This document shows, one piece after another, positions 1 to 9,276 of a DNA stretch of 40,900 bases. The notes under the pieces were generated by a model. The model worked only from the letters and a program-made list of their open reading frames with translations, searched no databases and was not told the DNA's origin. The DNA is from Ilumatobacter sp. (GTDB lineage: Bacteria > Actinomycetota > Acidimicrobiia > Acidimicrobiales > Ilumatobacteraceae). Within the stretch, counting starts at the first letter, position 1. Each line of letters opens with the position of its first letter. The stretch covers positions 1 through 40,900 of the forward strand of contig NZ_JASJCS010000025.1 in assembly GCF_030065885.1 (NCBI RefSeq). The letters run 5' to 3'. Made by a program: the position numbers and the translations under genes.

Positions 1-132
1 CGCTGGCCTCCTCGAGGTGGCGACGAGCTGACCCGCCCTCGTCACGCTGGCCTCCTCGAGGTGGCGACGAGCTGACCCGCCCTCGTCACGCTGGCCTCCT
101 CGAGGTGGCGACGAGCTGACCCGACCTCGTCA
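1..132. repeat. 44-bp tandem repeat, three direct copies
   Basis: Three contiguous 44-bp units lie at 1-44, 45-88 and 89-132. The first two are identical and the third differs at one base (position 124, in CCGACC). The first bases of a fourth unit follow from 133, then the similarity stops. Each unit holds the palindrome CCTCGAGG (10-17 in unit 1) and an inverted repeat GACGAG/CTCGTC (22-27 and 38-43) around a 10-nt loop. The period is not a multiple of three, so the array is unlikely to be coding. The array begins at the window edge and may have more copies upstream. Function is unknown. Confidence 0.9.
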
Positions 133-217
133 CGCTGGCGGGCGGCTCGCTGGCACCGTTGCGTGACGCTGGGTCGAATTCGCTCACTATCAGTGGCCGA
201 GAACCGCCCGATTGGTG

Positions 218-253
218 TACCGTCTGTCCAGAAACGGCGTTAGATCGGTGAGG
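218..253 (+). promoter_or_regulatory. Possible -10 and ribosome binding site of the giant surface protein gene
   Basis: A TANNNT element, TACCGT, lies at 218-223. A Shine-Dalgarno-like GGTGAGG at 247-253 sits nine bases before the ATG at 263. No good -35 was seen. The ribosome site decides the choice of ATG 263 over an upstream in-frame ATG at 212, because the signal peptide begins exactly at 263. Confidence 0.35.
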
Positions 254-262
254 CGGACCGAA

Positions 263-3200
263 ATGAGACAACTGAAGACCGCGGTCACAGCGGTACTTTG
301 CGCGACCACGTTCGTCGTGGTGCCCACGGCGGGAGCGCCTGCGGTCTCGGCGGCCGCGCCCTTCCATCAGACCGACTTCGAGGGCGAATCGATCGGCGAC
401 GACCCGGCGGACTGGCTCGACACCGGCGCCTTCAACAGCATGGCGGCCGACGACGCGCTGTTCGCCGTCGCCGACGCCGGCGGCACGCAGGCGTTCTCGA
501 CGGCCTCCACCGCGTCCAACATCCACAGCCACTTCACGGGCGCCGGCAGCGACGCGCTCGAGCGGTACTCGTACGAGGGTCGCATGCAGGCGTCGGCGGC
601 CGACGCCGGCTACGGCGTGACGTTCCTCAGCGACTACCCGCAGTCCGACTCCTACTACCGGCTCCGCCGATACGGGAGCGGATCGTTCCGCCTCAGCCCG
701 CACGGCACGTCGGTCACCGGCGGCACCGTCGATACGGGCGTCGTCCCCACCGCGGGCACCTGGTACCGGTTCCACATCGAGGTCGAGGTCGATCACGTCA
801 ACGCCCGCACCGACATCCGGGCGCGCGTGTGGCCCGACGGGTCGGCCGAACCGTCGACCTGGCAGATCGACGCCTACGACGACAGCGCGTCGCGTCGCAC
901 GGCGGGCACGTTCGGGGTGTGGAGCCACGGCAACGGGCAGAAGTACTGGGACGACCTCACCGTCACCGAGATCCCGTTGCCCGGACCGCACACGCTGACG
1001 GCGACGGCCACCGGCAACGGTTCGGTCGCCGCCGATCCGACCCCCGGGCCGTACGTCCACGGCTCGACCGTCGATCTGACCGCGGTCCCCGATCCGGGCT
1101 GGGCGTTCGCCGGCTGGTCCGGCGACGCGGGCGGTCTCGACAACCCGCTCACGATGACGATGCTCGCCGACGCGTCGGTCGACGCCACGTTCGTCGAGGT
1201 CGTCCCGGCGACGCTGACGGTCGACACTGCCGGCGCCGGCACGGTCACCGTCGACCCCCAGCAGGCCCAGTACTCCGTCGGCGACGTCGTCACCCTGACG
1301 GCGCTGCCCGACCCGGGTCAGGTCTTCGTCGGGTGGAGCGGTGCGGTCACCGGTCAGGCCAACCCGCTCGTCCTGCAGCTCGACGGCGACACGAGCCTCA
1401 CCGCCACCTTCGACGTGGCGCCGCCCAGCCTCCTCGACGCCGACTTCGAGGCCGACGCCGTCGGTGACGACCCGGCCGGATGGGTCGACACCGGCCCGCA
1501 GAACGGCCTCGGCGTCGACGACTCCCTGTTCGCCGTCGACGACGTCGGGGGCACCCGCGCGTTCGGCACGACCTCGACCGCGAGCAACATCCACTCGCAC
1601 TACGTCGACGCCGTCCTGCCCTCGGCCGCCAACTACGTGGCGGGCGGCCGGATGCTGATGACCGATCAGTCCGGCGGCATCGGCGTCACCGTGCTGAGCG
1701 ACTACCCGCAGTCCGACTCGTACTACCGGTTGCGCCGCTACGGCGCAGGGTCGTTCCGCCTCAGCCCGCACGGCACCACGATCACCGGCGGCGTCACCGA
1801 CACCGGCGTGGTTCCCGCCGCCGGCACCTGGTACCGCTTCCTGATCGAGGTCGCCGACCTCGGCACCGAGACGACGATCAAGGCCAAGGTGTGGGAGGAC
1901 GGCACCGCCGAGCCCACCGGATGGCAGATCGACGCCGTCGACTCGTCGTTCACGCGTCACACCGCCGGCACGTTCGGCCTCTGGTCGCACGGCGCCGGTG
2001 GCAAGTACTGGGACGACGTCTACGTCGCGCCCATCGCCACCGATCCCTTCACGGTCACCACCTCGGCCACCGGCCAGGGCACGGTCACCAGGTCGCCCGA
2101 CCTGCCCGAGTACGACCCGTTCTCGTCGGTCACCGTCACGGCGACGCCCGACCCCGGCTGGGAGTTCACCGGCTGGAGCGGCGGCCTCACCGGCACCACC
2201 AACCCCGCGACCGTCGTCGTCACCGACGACCTCGACATCACCGCGACGTTCGCCGAGACGATCGTCACGTACACGCTGACCACCGACGTCGTCGGCCTCG
2301 GCTCGGTGGTCCGCAACCCCAACGCCGCCACCTACGAGGACGGCACCACCGTCGACCTGACCGCGGTCGCCGACCCCGGCTGGGCGTTCACCGGGTGGAG
2401 CGGCGACCTCTCCGGCACGACGAATCCGGCGTCGATCGTCCTCGACGCCGACCGCACCGTGACCGCCACGTTCACGCCGACGTCGCCGCTGACCGTGACG
2501 GTGGCGACCAGCGGCAACGGGTCGGCGAGCATCGACCCCGACCTCCCCTCGTACGGGCTGGGCCAGACGGTGACGTTGACCGCCGCCCCCGATCCCGGCT
2601 CGATCCTCGATCACTGGACCATCGATCCGCCGGCGACGCCGGCCTGGTGGGACCAGGCGTGGGGCTACCGCGTCCCGGTCACCGTCGACGCCGACGGCAC
2701 GACGCGCGTCGACACGGCCGTCGAGGCCGACGTCGACTTCAGCGCGGCCTGGGCGTCGCTCGGCGTCTCGGGCGACTTCGACCCGGCGTCGGTGCGCGTC
2801 GTCGAGGTGTCGACCGGCGGCGCCGTCATCGACCCCGCCGTCCCGTTCCAGTTCGACGCCGGTCCGGGCTTCGACGCCCAGACCAACGCCGTCGGCACGG
2901 TCACGATCCTCCTCGCCGGCCAGACCGACGCCGCTGCGCAACGGCACTACGACGTGTACTTCGACGACGTCGCCGCCGGGCACGCAGCGGCCAGCGTCGC
3001 GGCGCTCGTGTCGGTGACCGACGGCGTCCCCGATGCCGGCGAGGACACGTTCGAGATCGTCACGCCCGACACCACCTACTACTTCGACAAGGAGGGCGGC
3101 GGCTTCACCAGCATCGTCGACGCCGACGGCCTCGACTGGCTCGGCTACGGCCCCGCCGCCGGGTCGCAGGGCCAGTACCGCGGCATCCCCAACATGGTGT

Positions 3201-6200
3201 ATCCCGAGGGTGTCATGCACCCGGGTGCCACCGGTGTCACCAGCACGCTCGTCGAGCAGGGCCCGCTCAAGGCGTCGATCCACTCCGAGACCGCCGGCGG
3301 CGTCTGGGAGACCGTGTGGGACATCTTCCCCGACCGCGCCCGCATGACCGTGCTCAACACCGGGCACTCGTACTGGTTCCTCTACGAGGGCACGCCGGGC
3401 GGTGAGCTCGACCTCGGCACCGACGTCGTCGTGCGCTCCGACGGCACCCAGACGACCGTGTCCGACTCGTGGACCGGCGACCTCGCCGGCGAGGAATGGG
3501 TCTACTTCGGCGACCCCGCGGACGGCCGCTCGCTGTACGTGGCGAACCACGAGCAGGACGGCGCCGTCGACTCGTACTTCCAGCTCGACGGCAACATGAC
3601 GGTGTTCGGCTTCGGGCGCAGCGGCACCGGCACCTACCTCACCGCCGAGCCCGCCGAGTTCACGATCGGCCTCGTCGACAGCGTCGACCTGGCACCGGTG
3701 TCGGCCGAGATCCAGGCGGCGATGCGCCCGATGACCGTCACCGTCGGGGCCGCCGCGTCGGGGCAGGGCACGAGCACGCTGACCGGCGACGTCGTGTCGT
3801 TCGACGTGTCGGCGTCCCACACCGTCACCGCGGTCTTCGTCGCCGCTCCGACGCCAACGGTCACGCTCGGTACGACGGGTTCGGGCACGGCGTCGGCGAA
3901 CCCCGATCTGCCCCAGTACCTGTACGGCCAGACCGTCGAGATCACGGCGACCGCCGATCCGGGCTGGGAGTTCACCGGTTGGACGGGCGACCTGTCCGGC
4001 ACCACCAACCCGCTCTCGTTCTCGATCACCGCCGACATGACCGTGTCGGCCACGTTCGAGCTCGAGGCTGCCGACGCGCCCGACATCGACATCTGGTACG
4101 GCACGCAGCAGACGTACGGCAGCGTCGGCGTCCCGCAGCCGTACTACAACGTGCTCGGCAACGTCTCCGACCCCGACGGCGTCGCATCGCTCTCCTACAC
4201 GCTCAACGGTGGTTCCCCGGTCTCGCTGTCGATCGGCTCCGACGACCGCCGCCTCGCGAACTCCGGCGACTTCAACGCGGACGTCCGCGAGGCCGATCTC
4301 GTCCCGGGGGCCAACCAGGTGGCGATCACCGCGATCGACACGCTCGGCAACTCACGGACGCGCACCGTCACGGTCGACTACACCGACAACGTCTGGCCGT
4401 CGACGTACTCGATCGACTGGAGCTCGGCGGCCACGATCGGCGAGGTCGCGCAGGTCACCGACGGTGAGTGGGCGATCGAGGGCGGCGGCCTCCGCACCCA
4501 GGACCCCGACTACGACCGCCTCGTCGCGATCGGTGACACCGGATGGACCGACTACGAGATCGAGGTGCCGATCACCGTCCATGCGATCGACCCCGAGGGC
4601 TTCCAGAACTGGACCAGCGGGTCGGCGGCCGCGATCGGGCTGCTGATGCGGTGGAACGGCCACACCGACAACCCGGTGGCGGGGATGCAGCCCAAGACCG
4701 GGTGGCTGCCCTACGGCGCGATCGGCTGGTACTGGTGGACCAGCCCGACGAGCGGCAGCCTCCGACTCGAAGGCAACAACGGGAGCCTGATCGGGTACGA
4801 CGGTGGCTTCCCGCTGTCCGTCGGCGGCACCTACGTGTACAAGATGCGCGTCGAGTCGATCTCCGGGGTCGGCGGGCGGTACTCGCTGAAGGTCTGGCCG
4901 CAGGGATCACCCGAGCCGTCGGGATGGTCGCTCGTCGGCCAGCAGGGCGCCTCCGACCCGCAGAACGGCTCGCTGCTGCTGCTCGCCCACCACATCGACG
5001 CCACGTTCGGCGACGTGACGATCACCCCGCTCGGCGGCTCCGACGTGACCCTCGACGTCACCACCAGTGGCAGCGGCTCGGTCACCGTCGATCCCGATCA
5101 GCCCACGTACACCTACGGCGACGTCGTCTCGCTGACGGCGGTGCCCGACGCGGGGTTCGTGTTCGCGGGGTGGAGCGGTGACGCGACGGGCTCGGCGAAC
5201 CCGCTCTCGCTGACGCTCGACGGCTCGAAATCGGTCACCGCGACGTTCGTGCCCGAGAACCAGCCGCCGACGATCTCCGCGCTCTCGGTGACGCCGTTCG
5301 TCAACGCGGCGACGGTCACGTGGACGACCGACGTGCCGGCGTCGAGCGAGGTCGCGTATGGCGAGACCACCGGCTACGAGTTGGGCACCGAGACCGACCC
5401 GGTCCTCAAGACCCAGCACAGCATCACGCTCACCGGCCTGACGAGCGAGACGCTCCATCACTTCCAGGTGACGTCGGTGGGCGCCGGCGGCGGTTCGTCG
5501 TCGTCGTCGGACCAGACGTTCACGACGCTGGCGCAGAACCCGAGCGGGTTCGTGTCGGAAGACTTCAACGAGTGTGCCCTCGACACCGGCCTGTGGACCT
5601 TCGTCGATCCGCTCGGCGACGGTGGCGTCGTCGTGAACGGCACCCAGCTCGAGCTCTCCGTGCCCGGCGGTGTGAACCACGACGTGTGGACCGGCGGCAA
5701 CATGGCGCCGCGGGTGATGCAGTCGGTGGGTGATGCCGACTTCGAGGTCGAGGCCGGCTTCGAGTCGGCGGTCACGGACACCAACGAGATGCAGGGCATC
5801 CTCGTCGAACAGGCGCCCGGCGAGTTCCTGCGATTCGACGTGTACGGCAGCGGCGGGCAGACGTACGTCTTCGCGGCTCGGTTCGTCGCCGGCCAACCCA
5901 CCGTCATCGCCAACGTCGCGCTCGGCGCGCCCTCGACCACCAACCCGCAGGTCGGGCTGCGGGTGACCCGCGCCGGCGACACCTGGACGCTCACGTCGTC
6001 GCTCGACGGCGGGGCGTGGACGCCGGTGGCGACCTTCGTGCACGCGTTGACGGTGTCCGAGATCGGTGTGTTCGCCGGCAACGCCGGTGCGGCTCCGGCG
6101 CACACGGCGGTCGTCGACTACGTGTTCGAGACGTCCGAGCCGATCGTCCCCGAAGACCCCAACAGCTCGACGCTCACGGTCGGCACCGTCGGCAGTGGTT

Positions 6201-7306
6201 CGGTCACCGTCGATCCCGACCAGCCGGTCTACGCCTGCGACGAGCAGGTGACGTTGACGGCGGTGCCAGATGCGGGGTTCGTCTTCGACGGGTGGAGCGG
6301 TGACGCGTCGGGGTCGGCGAACCCGCTGTTGCTCACGATGGACGGTTCGAAGTCGGTCACCGCGACGTTCGTGGTCGACAGCGGCCAGCAGCCGCCGGTG
6401 ATCTCTGCGCTCTCGGTGACGCCGTTCGTCGATTCGGCCACGGTGTCCTGGACGACCGACGTGCCGGCGTCGAGCGAGGTCGCATACGGCGAGACCGCGG
6501 GATACGAGCTGGGCACCGAGACCGATCCGACGCTGCGCACGTCGCACAGCATCACGCTCACCGGGCTCGCAGCCGAGACGCTGCACCACTTCCAGGTGAC
6601 GTCGGTCGGGGCGGGTGGTTCGTCGTCGTCGCCGGATCAGACGTTCACGACGCTGGCGCAGAACCCGAGCGGGTTCGTGTCCGAGGACTTCAACGAGTGT
6701 GCGCTCGACACCGGTCTGTGGAGCTTCGTCGATCCGCTCGGCGACGGTGGTGTCGTCGTGAACGGCACGCAGCTGGAACTGTCGGTCCCCGGCGGTGTGA
6801 ACCACGACGTGTGGACCGGCGGCAACATGGCGCCGCGGGTGATGCAGTCGGTGGGTGATGCCGACTTCGAGGTCGAGGCCGGCTTCGAGTCCGCGGTCAC
6901 CGACACCTACGAGATGCAGGGTCTGATCATCGAGCAGGCACCTGGCGAGTTCCTGCGATTCGACGTGTACGGCAACGCAGGGCAGACGTACGTGTTCGCG
7001 GCGCGGTTCGTCGGCGGTTCGCCGACGGCGCTGGCGAACGTCGCGCTGGGTGTGCCGTCGACGACCGCTCCGCAGGTCGGGTTGCGGGTGACCCGGGTGG
7101 GCGACACCTGGACGTTGGCCGCCTCGCTCGACGGCGGTGGATGGTCGACGGTGACGAGCTTCGTGCACGCCTTGACGGTGTCCGAGCTCGGTGTGTTCGC
7201 CGGCAACGCCGGTGCGGCTCCGGCGCACACGGCGGTCGTCGACTACGTGTTCGAGACGTCCGCACCCATCGTCCCCGAGGACCCGAACGCCGTCACCTGT
7301 CCGTAG
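263..7306 (+). CDS. Giant secreted multidomain surface protein with InlB-type, LamG-like and FN3 domains
   Basis: The product is about 2347 residues. The N-terminus (MRQLKTAVTAVL, then a hydrophobic stretch ending in AVSAAA) is a clear signal peptide. Domains by eye: LamG-like sandwich, about residues 33-238; InlB-type B repeats at about 240-313 and 315-388; a second LamG-like copy, 389-593; InlB repeats at 593-667 and 668-738; a fifth InlB repeat interrupted near 788 by an inserted domain that begins WWDQAWGYRVPV (DUF2341/sialidase-like) and closing near 1190; a sixth repeat near 1197-1268; an Ig-like stretch; a third LamG-like domain; then two tandem modules of InlB repeat, FN3 and LamG-like domain to the C-terminus. 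The InlB repeats share the pattern GSGSVTVDPDQP, DPGW.F.GWSGD and VTATF. No LPXTG motif or terminal anchor is visible, and the chain ends in TCP just after a module boundary. The likely role is adhesion or glycan binding outside the cell; the partner is unknown. It is the first gene upstream of a polysaccharide locus. Confidence 0.85.
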   Translation: MRQLKTAVTAVLCATTFVVVPTAGAPAVSAAAPFHQTDFEGESIGDDPADWLDTGAFNSMAADDALFAVADAGGTQAFSTASTASNIHSHFTGAGSDALERYSYEGRMQASAADAGYGVTFLSDYPQSDSYYRLRRYGSGSFRLSPHGTSVTGGTVDTGVVPTAGTWYRFHIEVEVDHVNARTDIRARVWPDGSAEPSTWQIDAYDDSASRRTAGTFGVWSHGNGQKYWDDLTVTEIPLPGPHTLTATATGNGSVAADPTPGPYVHGSTVDLTAVPDPGWAFAGWSGDAGGLDNPLTMTMLADASVDATFVEVVPATLTVDTAGAGTVTVDPQQAQYSVGDVVTLTALPDPGQVFVGWSGAVTGQANPLVLQLDGDTSLTATFDVAPPSLLDADFEADAVGDDPAGWVDTGPQNGLGVDDSLFAVDDVGGTRAFGTTSTASNIHSHYVDAVLPSAANYVAGGRMLMTDQSGGIGVTVLSDYPQSDSYYRLRRYGAGSFRLSPHGTTITGGVTDTGVVPAAGTWYRFLIEVADLGTETTIKAKVWEDGTAEPTGWQIDAVDSSFTRHTAGTFGLWSHGAGGKYWDDVYVAPIATDPFTVTTSATGQGTVTRSPDLPEYDPFSSVTVTATPDPGWEFTGWSGGLTGTTNPATVVVTDDLDITATFAETIVTYTLTTDVVGLGSVVRNPNAATYEDGTTVDLTAVADPGWAFTGWSGDLSGTTNPASIVLDADRTVTATFTPTSPLTVTVATSGNGSASIDPDLPSYGLGQTVTLTAAPDPGSILDHWTIDPPATPAWWDQAWGYRVPVTVDADGTTRVDTAVEADVDFSAAWASLGVSGDFDPASVRVVEVSTGGAVIDPAVPFQFDAGPGFDAQTNAVGTVTILLAGQTDAAAQRHYDVYFDDVAAGHAAASVAALVSVTDGVPDAGEDTFEIVTPDTTYYFDKEGGGFTSIVDADGLDWLGYGPAAGSQGQYRGIPNMVYPEGVMHPGATGVTSTLVEQGPLKASIHSETAGGVWETVWDIFPDRARMTVLNTGHSYWFLYEGTPGGELDLGTDVVVRSDGTQTTVSDSWTGDLAGEEWVYFGDPADGRSLYVANHEQDGAVDSYFQLDGNMTVFGFGRSGTGTYLTAEPAEFTIGLVDSVDLAPVSAEIQAAMRPMTVTVGAAASGQGTSTLTGDVVSFDVSASHTVTAVFVAAPTPTVTLGTTGSGTASANPDLPQYLYGQTVEITATADPGWEFTGWTGDLSGTTNPLSFSITADMTVSATFELEAADAPDIDIWYGTQQTYGSVGVPQPYYNVLGNVSDPDGVASLSYTLNGGSPVSLSIGSDDRRLANSGDFNADVREADLVPGANQVAITAIDTLGNSRTRTVTVDYTDNVWPSTYSIDWSSAATIGEVAQVTDGEWAIEGGGLRTQDPDYDRLVAIGDTGWTDYEIEVPITVHAIDPEGFQNWTSGSAAAIGLLMRWNGHTDNPVAGMQPKTGWLPYGAIGWYWWTSPTSGSLRLEGNNGSLIGYDGGFPLSVGGTYVYKMRVESISGVGGRYSLKVWPQGSPEPSGWSLVGQQGASDPQNGSLLLLAHHIDATFGDVTITPLGGSDVTLDVTTSGSGSVTVDPDQPTYTYGDVVSLTAVPDAGFVFAGWSGDATGSANPLSLTLDGSKSVTATFVPENQPPTISALSVTPFVNAATVTWTTDVPASSEVAYGETTGYELGTETDPVLKTQHSITLTGLTSETLHHFQVTSVGAGGGSSSSSDQTFTTLAQNPSGFVSEDFNECALDTGLWTFVDPLGDGGVVVNGTQLELSVPGGVNHDVWTGGNMAPRVMQSVGDADFEVEAGFESAVTDTNEMQGILVEQAPGEFLRFDVYGSGGQTYVFAARFVAGQPTVIANVALGAPSTTNPQVGLRVTRAGDTWTLTSSLDGGAWTPVATFVHALTVSEIGVFAGNAGAAPAHTAVVDYVFETSEPIVPEDPNSSTLTVGTVGSGSVTVDPDQPVYACDEQVTLTAVPDAGFVFDGWSGDASGSANPLLLTMDGSKSVTATFVVDSGQQPPVISALSVTPFVDSATVSWTTDVPASSEVAYGETAGYELGTETDPTLRTSHSITLTGLAAETLHHFQVTSVGAGGSSSSPDQTFTTLAQNPSGFVSEDFNECALDTGLWSFVDPLGDGGVVVNGTQLELSVPGGVNHDVWTGGNMAPRVMQSVGDADFEVEAGFESAVTDTYEMQGLIIEQAPGEFLRFDVYGNAGQTYVFAARFVGGSPTALANVALGVPSTTAPQVGLRVTRVGDTWTLAASLDGGGWSTVTSFVHALTVSELGVFAGNAGAAPAHTAVVDYVFETSAPIVPEDPNAVTCP
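5045..6169 (+). repeat. Intragenic tandem module, copy A (InlB + FN3 + LamG-like)
   Basis: This 1125-bp, 375-codon segment of the giant surface gene encodes one InlB repeat, one FN3 domain (ISALSVTPFV, TTDVPASSEVAYGET) and one LamG-like domain (from DFNECALDTGLW). It is directly followed by copy B. Most residues are identical between copies. Many differences at DNA level are silent. Confidence 0.85.
6170..7288 (+). repeat. Intragenic tandem module, copy B (InlB + FN3 + LamG-like)
   Basis: This 1119-bp, 373-codon copy of the preceding module runs to the sixth codon from the end of the gene. Two blocks are identical to copy A without a mismatch: 104 bases (6788-6891 against 5663-5766) and 75 bases (7188-7262 against 6063-6137). 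Flanking sequence differs at many silent sites. Confidence 0.85.
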
Positions 7307-7618
7307 GACGCGCCCGATGTCGGGCTGACGGCGCAGAGACCGCCTTCTGCGGCCGCCGGCTCGGCGTCGGGCCGCAGGTCGGCGCCGGAGGCGTCCGCCG
7401 GCTCGCCGCTACCACCGTGCCGCGCACACCCGTCGCCACCGACCGTGATCCCGGGCTGCGAGTCGGTCCCGCTGTGGGCCCGGTTCGCTTCGGTTGCGTG
7501 GTCGGCCGCGGTGCCGACCAGCGTTCGCATGATCGGCGCCGTGCCGGTCAGCGGCGGCTGTGTGTCGGTTCGCGTCGGTCGCGTCGTGGGTCGCAGTGCC
7601 GACCGCGCTCGGTCCCGG
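7307..7618. other. Convergent intergenic region with hairpin and degenerate direct repeat
   Basis: This 312-bp gap lies between convergent genes. A short hairpin, GCCCG-ATGT-CGGGC, sits at 7312-7325, six bases after the giant gene's stop, and may help termination, although no T-run follows. Two imperfect direct copies of a roughly 43-bp sequence lie at 7481-7523 and 7566-7608; both start CGGTTCGC and contain GTGCCGACC. No convincing gene was found. Short peptides in two frames (RFASVAWSAAVPT and RFASVASWVAVPT) resemble each other only because of the repeat. Confidence 0.5.
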
Positions 7619-9199
7619 TCAGCCGTCGGTCGCGTCGGGGGCGGGCGGGAGGCGGCGGATCCGCCGGCCCAGCGTCGCGAGCAGCTCGCGGTCGCTGTCG
7701 GTGAGCACTCGGAGGGCCAGGGCGAGCGTCACGAACACACCTGCGCCGGCGGCGATCGGGACGAGCAGCACGTACTCGCTGAGGCGCCAGGCCACGAGGA
7801 ACATCGCCGTGCCAGCGACCAGGATCTTGCTGATCCGGACCAGTGTCTCGCTCGAGAACAGCTCGGGCGTGATGCGGCGGACCGCCACCACGACCATGAA
7901 CGACTCGGTGACGAAGTAGCCGAGCGCGCCGGCGACGGCGCCGTTGCCGACCTCACGGTCGAAGACCGGCACGACGGCGAAGTCGAAGGCGACGGACATC
8001 ACCACACCGATCGCCATCAGCTTGCTCCAGAACTTCTCTCGACCGGACGTGTACGCGACCTGACCAAGGAGCATCGTCAGGAAGATCAGGGGCAGTGACA
8101 TCGCGAAGACGCTGAGCACGTGGCCGCCACGGCGGAAGTCCTCGCCGAACATCAGCACCGCGAACGGCTCGCCGATGGCGGCAGCTCCGAACCCGACGGC
8201 GACGCCGGCGATCGTGAGCAACGAGAACGCCCGGTGCACGATGACCTTGCCCGCTTCGGCGTCGGTCGTGTGCAGCCGTCCCATCACCGGGAAGAGCACC
8301 CCCATCAGCATCGCGGGGATGAAGAGCAGCGAGTGGATCAGCGTGTCGGCTGACGCGTACCACCCGAGCGCGGCGTCGTCGATCAGCATCGACATGACGA
8401 CCACGTCGATCTGGAGGTAGACGACGAGGATGATGCTGCCGACCATGTACGACGAGCTCGCCCGCACGATCAGCCCGTAGCCGCCGTCCGGGCGTGCGAA
8501 CGTCACCCGGTGCTGTCGCCGGTAGAACAGCGCGAACAGACCGAGACCGAGCAGGCCGCTGACCGTCGTCGTCCACGCGATCTCGATCACGCCACCGCCG
8601 GCGAAGAGCACCGCGAGCACCAGCCCGGTGAGCACGATCTTCGACGTGACGAACGCGATCGAGCTGTACGACATCTGCTCCATGCCGCTGAACGCGGAGC
8701 CGAACACCTCCTGGAGGATGGTGAGCAGCATCGCGAGACCGGTGATCGCGACCAGCGCGACCATCTCGCGGTCGAGGCCGGCGACCAGGACGTACCCGGC
8801 CATGCCCAGGCTGGCCACGGCGAACGCCGCGAGCCGGATGAGCAGGATCGGGCCGACGAGCGTCACGCCCCGGGCACGGTCGCGTGCCATCTCGAGGACG
8901 AGGTAGGTGCCCGTGCCGAGGTTGACGCACACCTGGGCGATCAGCCAGAGCGAGAACGCGAGCTGGAGCCGACCCACCCCGTCGGGACCGAGGAACCTCG
9001 GGTACGCCAGCACGAGGACCGTCCCGAGGATCCAGTTGAGGACCTGCGACGACGCCATCGCCGCCAGGTTCCGCCCGATCGAATGCCGGGCCCCCGACTG
9101 TTCGGCGTCGGCCCCCTCGTCGGCAGCGACGTCGGGCTCGGTCACGACGTCACCGTCCACGATCGACGTGTCGCGCCCGCGCCGAAGCGCCCGGCACAC
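7619..9199 (-). CDS. Wzx-type oligosaccharide flippase (MOP superfamily)
   Basis: This is a polytopic membrane protein of 526 residues, the size usual for polysaccharide flippases. After a hydrophilic N-terminus of about 45 residues comes the family's first membrane segment with the motif PRFLGPDGVG (residues 67-76), then about a dozen hydrophobic segments. It should move a polyprenyl-linked repeat unit from the inner to the outer leaflet of the membrane. The start is uncertain: GTG 9199 gives the full length, but GTG 9145 (protein starting VTEPDVAADE) is also possible, and neither has a strong ribosome site. Two GT2 genes lie upstream on the same strand, with a gap of about 145 bp that holds a candidate promoter and a tiny ORF. 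A second, dissimilar flippase gene lies at 39000. Confidence 0.85.
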   Translation of the reverse strand: MCRALRRGRDTSIVDGDVVTEPDVAADEGADAEQSGARHSIGRNLAAMASSQVLNWILGTVLVLAYPRFLGPDGVGRLQLAFSLWLIAQVCVNLGTGTYLVLEMARDRARGVTLVGPILLIRLAAFAVASLGMAGYVLVAGLDREMVALVAITGLAMLLTILQEVFGSAFSGMEQMSYSSIAFVTSKIVLTGLVLAVLFAGGGVIEIAWTTTVSGLLGLGLFALFYRRQHRVTFARPDGGYGLIVRASSSYMVGSIILVVYLQIDVVVMSMLIDDAALGWYASADTLIHSLLFIPAMLMGVLFPVMGRLHTTDAEAGKVIVHRAFSLLTIAGVAVGFGAAAIGEPFAVLMFGEDFRRGGHVLSVFAMSLPLIFLTMLLGQVAYTSGREKFWSKLMAIGVVMSVAFDFAVVPVFDREVGNGAVAGALGYFVTESFMVVVAVRRITPELFSSETLVRISKILVAGTAMFLVAWRLSEYVLLVPIAAGAGVFVTLALALRVLTDSDRELLATLGRRIRRLPPAPDATDG

Positions 9200-9227
9200 C
9201 CGGCGCGCGTCGTCGGGCCGAGGAAGG

Positions 9228-9269
9228 TCACGTGACGCACCGCGCCCGCCTGCACAGCAGGTCCGTCAT
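9228..9269 (-). CDS. Possible leaderless 13-residue leader peptide upstream of the flippase
   Basis: ATG 9269 opens a 14-codon frame encoding MTDLLCRRARCVT and a stop at 9230-9228. It begins exactly seven bases after a good -10 (TAGCCT, 9282-9277), the geometry of leaderless actinobacterial mRNAs. The flippase start at 9199 lies 70 bases downstream in another frame. The peptide is rich in Arg and contains two Cys. It may be a regulatory upstream ORF or a chance reading frame. Confidence 0.25.
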   Translation of the reverse strand: MTDLLCRRARCVT

Positions 9270-9276
9270 GTCCGCG

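Noticed and set aside
1..132. CRISPR array
   Set aside because: The 44-bp units are directly adjacent without spacers, and no cas gene is near.
86..3820. Very long open frame antisense to the giant surface gene (and another at 4907-7228)
   Set aside because: The translated sequence is low-complexity Arg/Val/Gly/Asp typical of antisense frames in GC-rich genes; the plus-strand frame has a signal peptide and clear domains.
7445..8098. Plus-strand gene after the giant surface protein
   Set aside because: Most of it is antisense to the flippase and the rest has shadow-frame composition.
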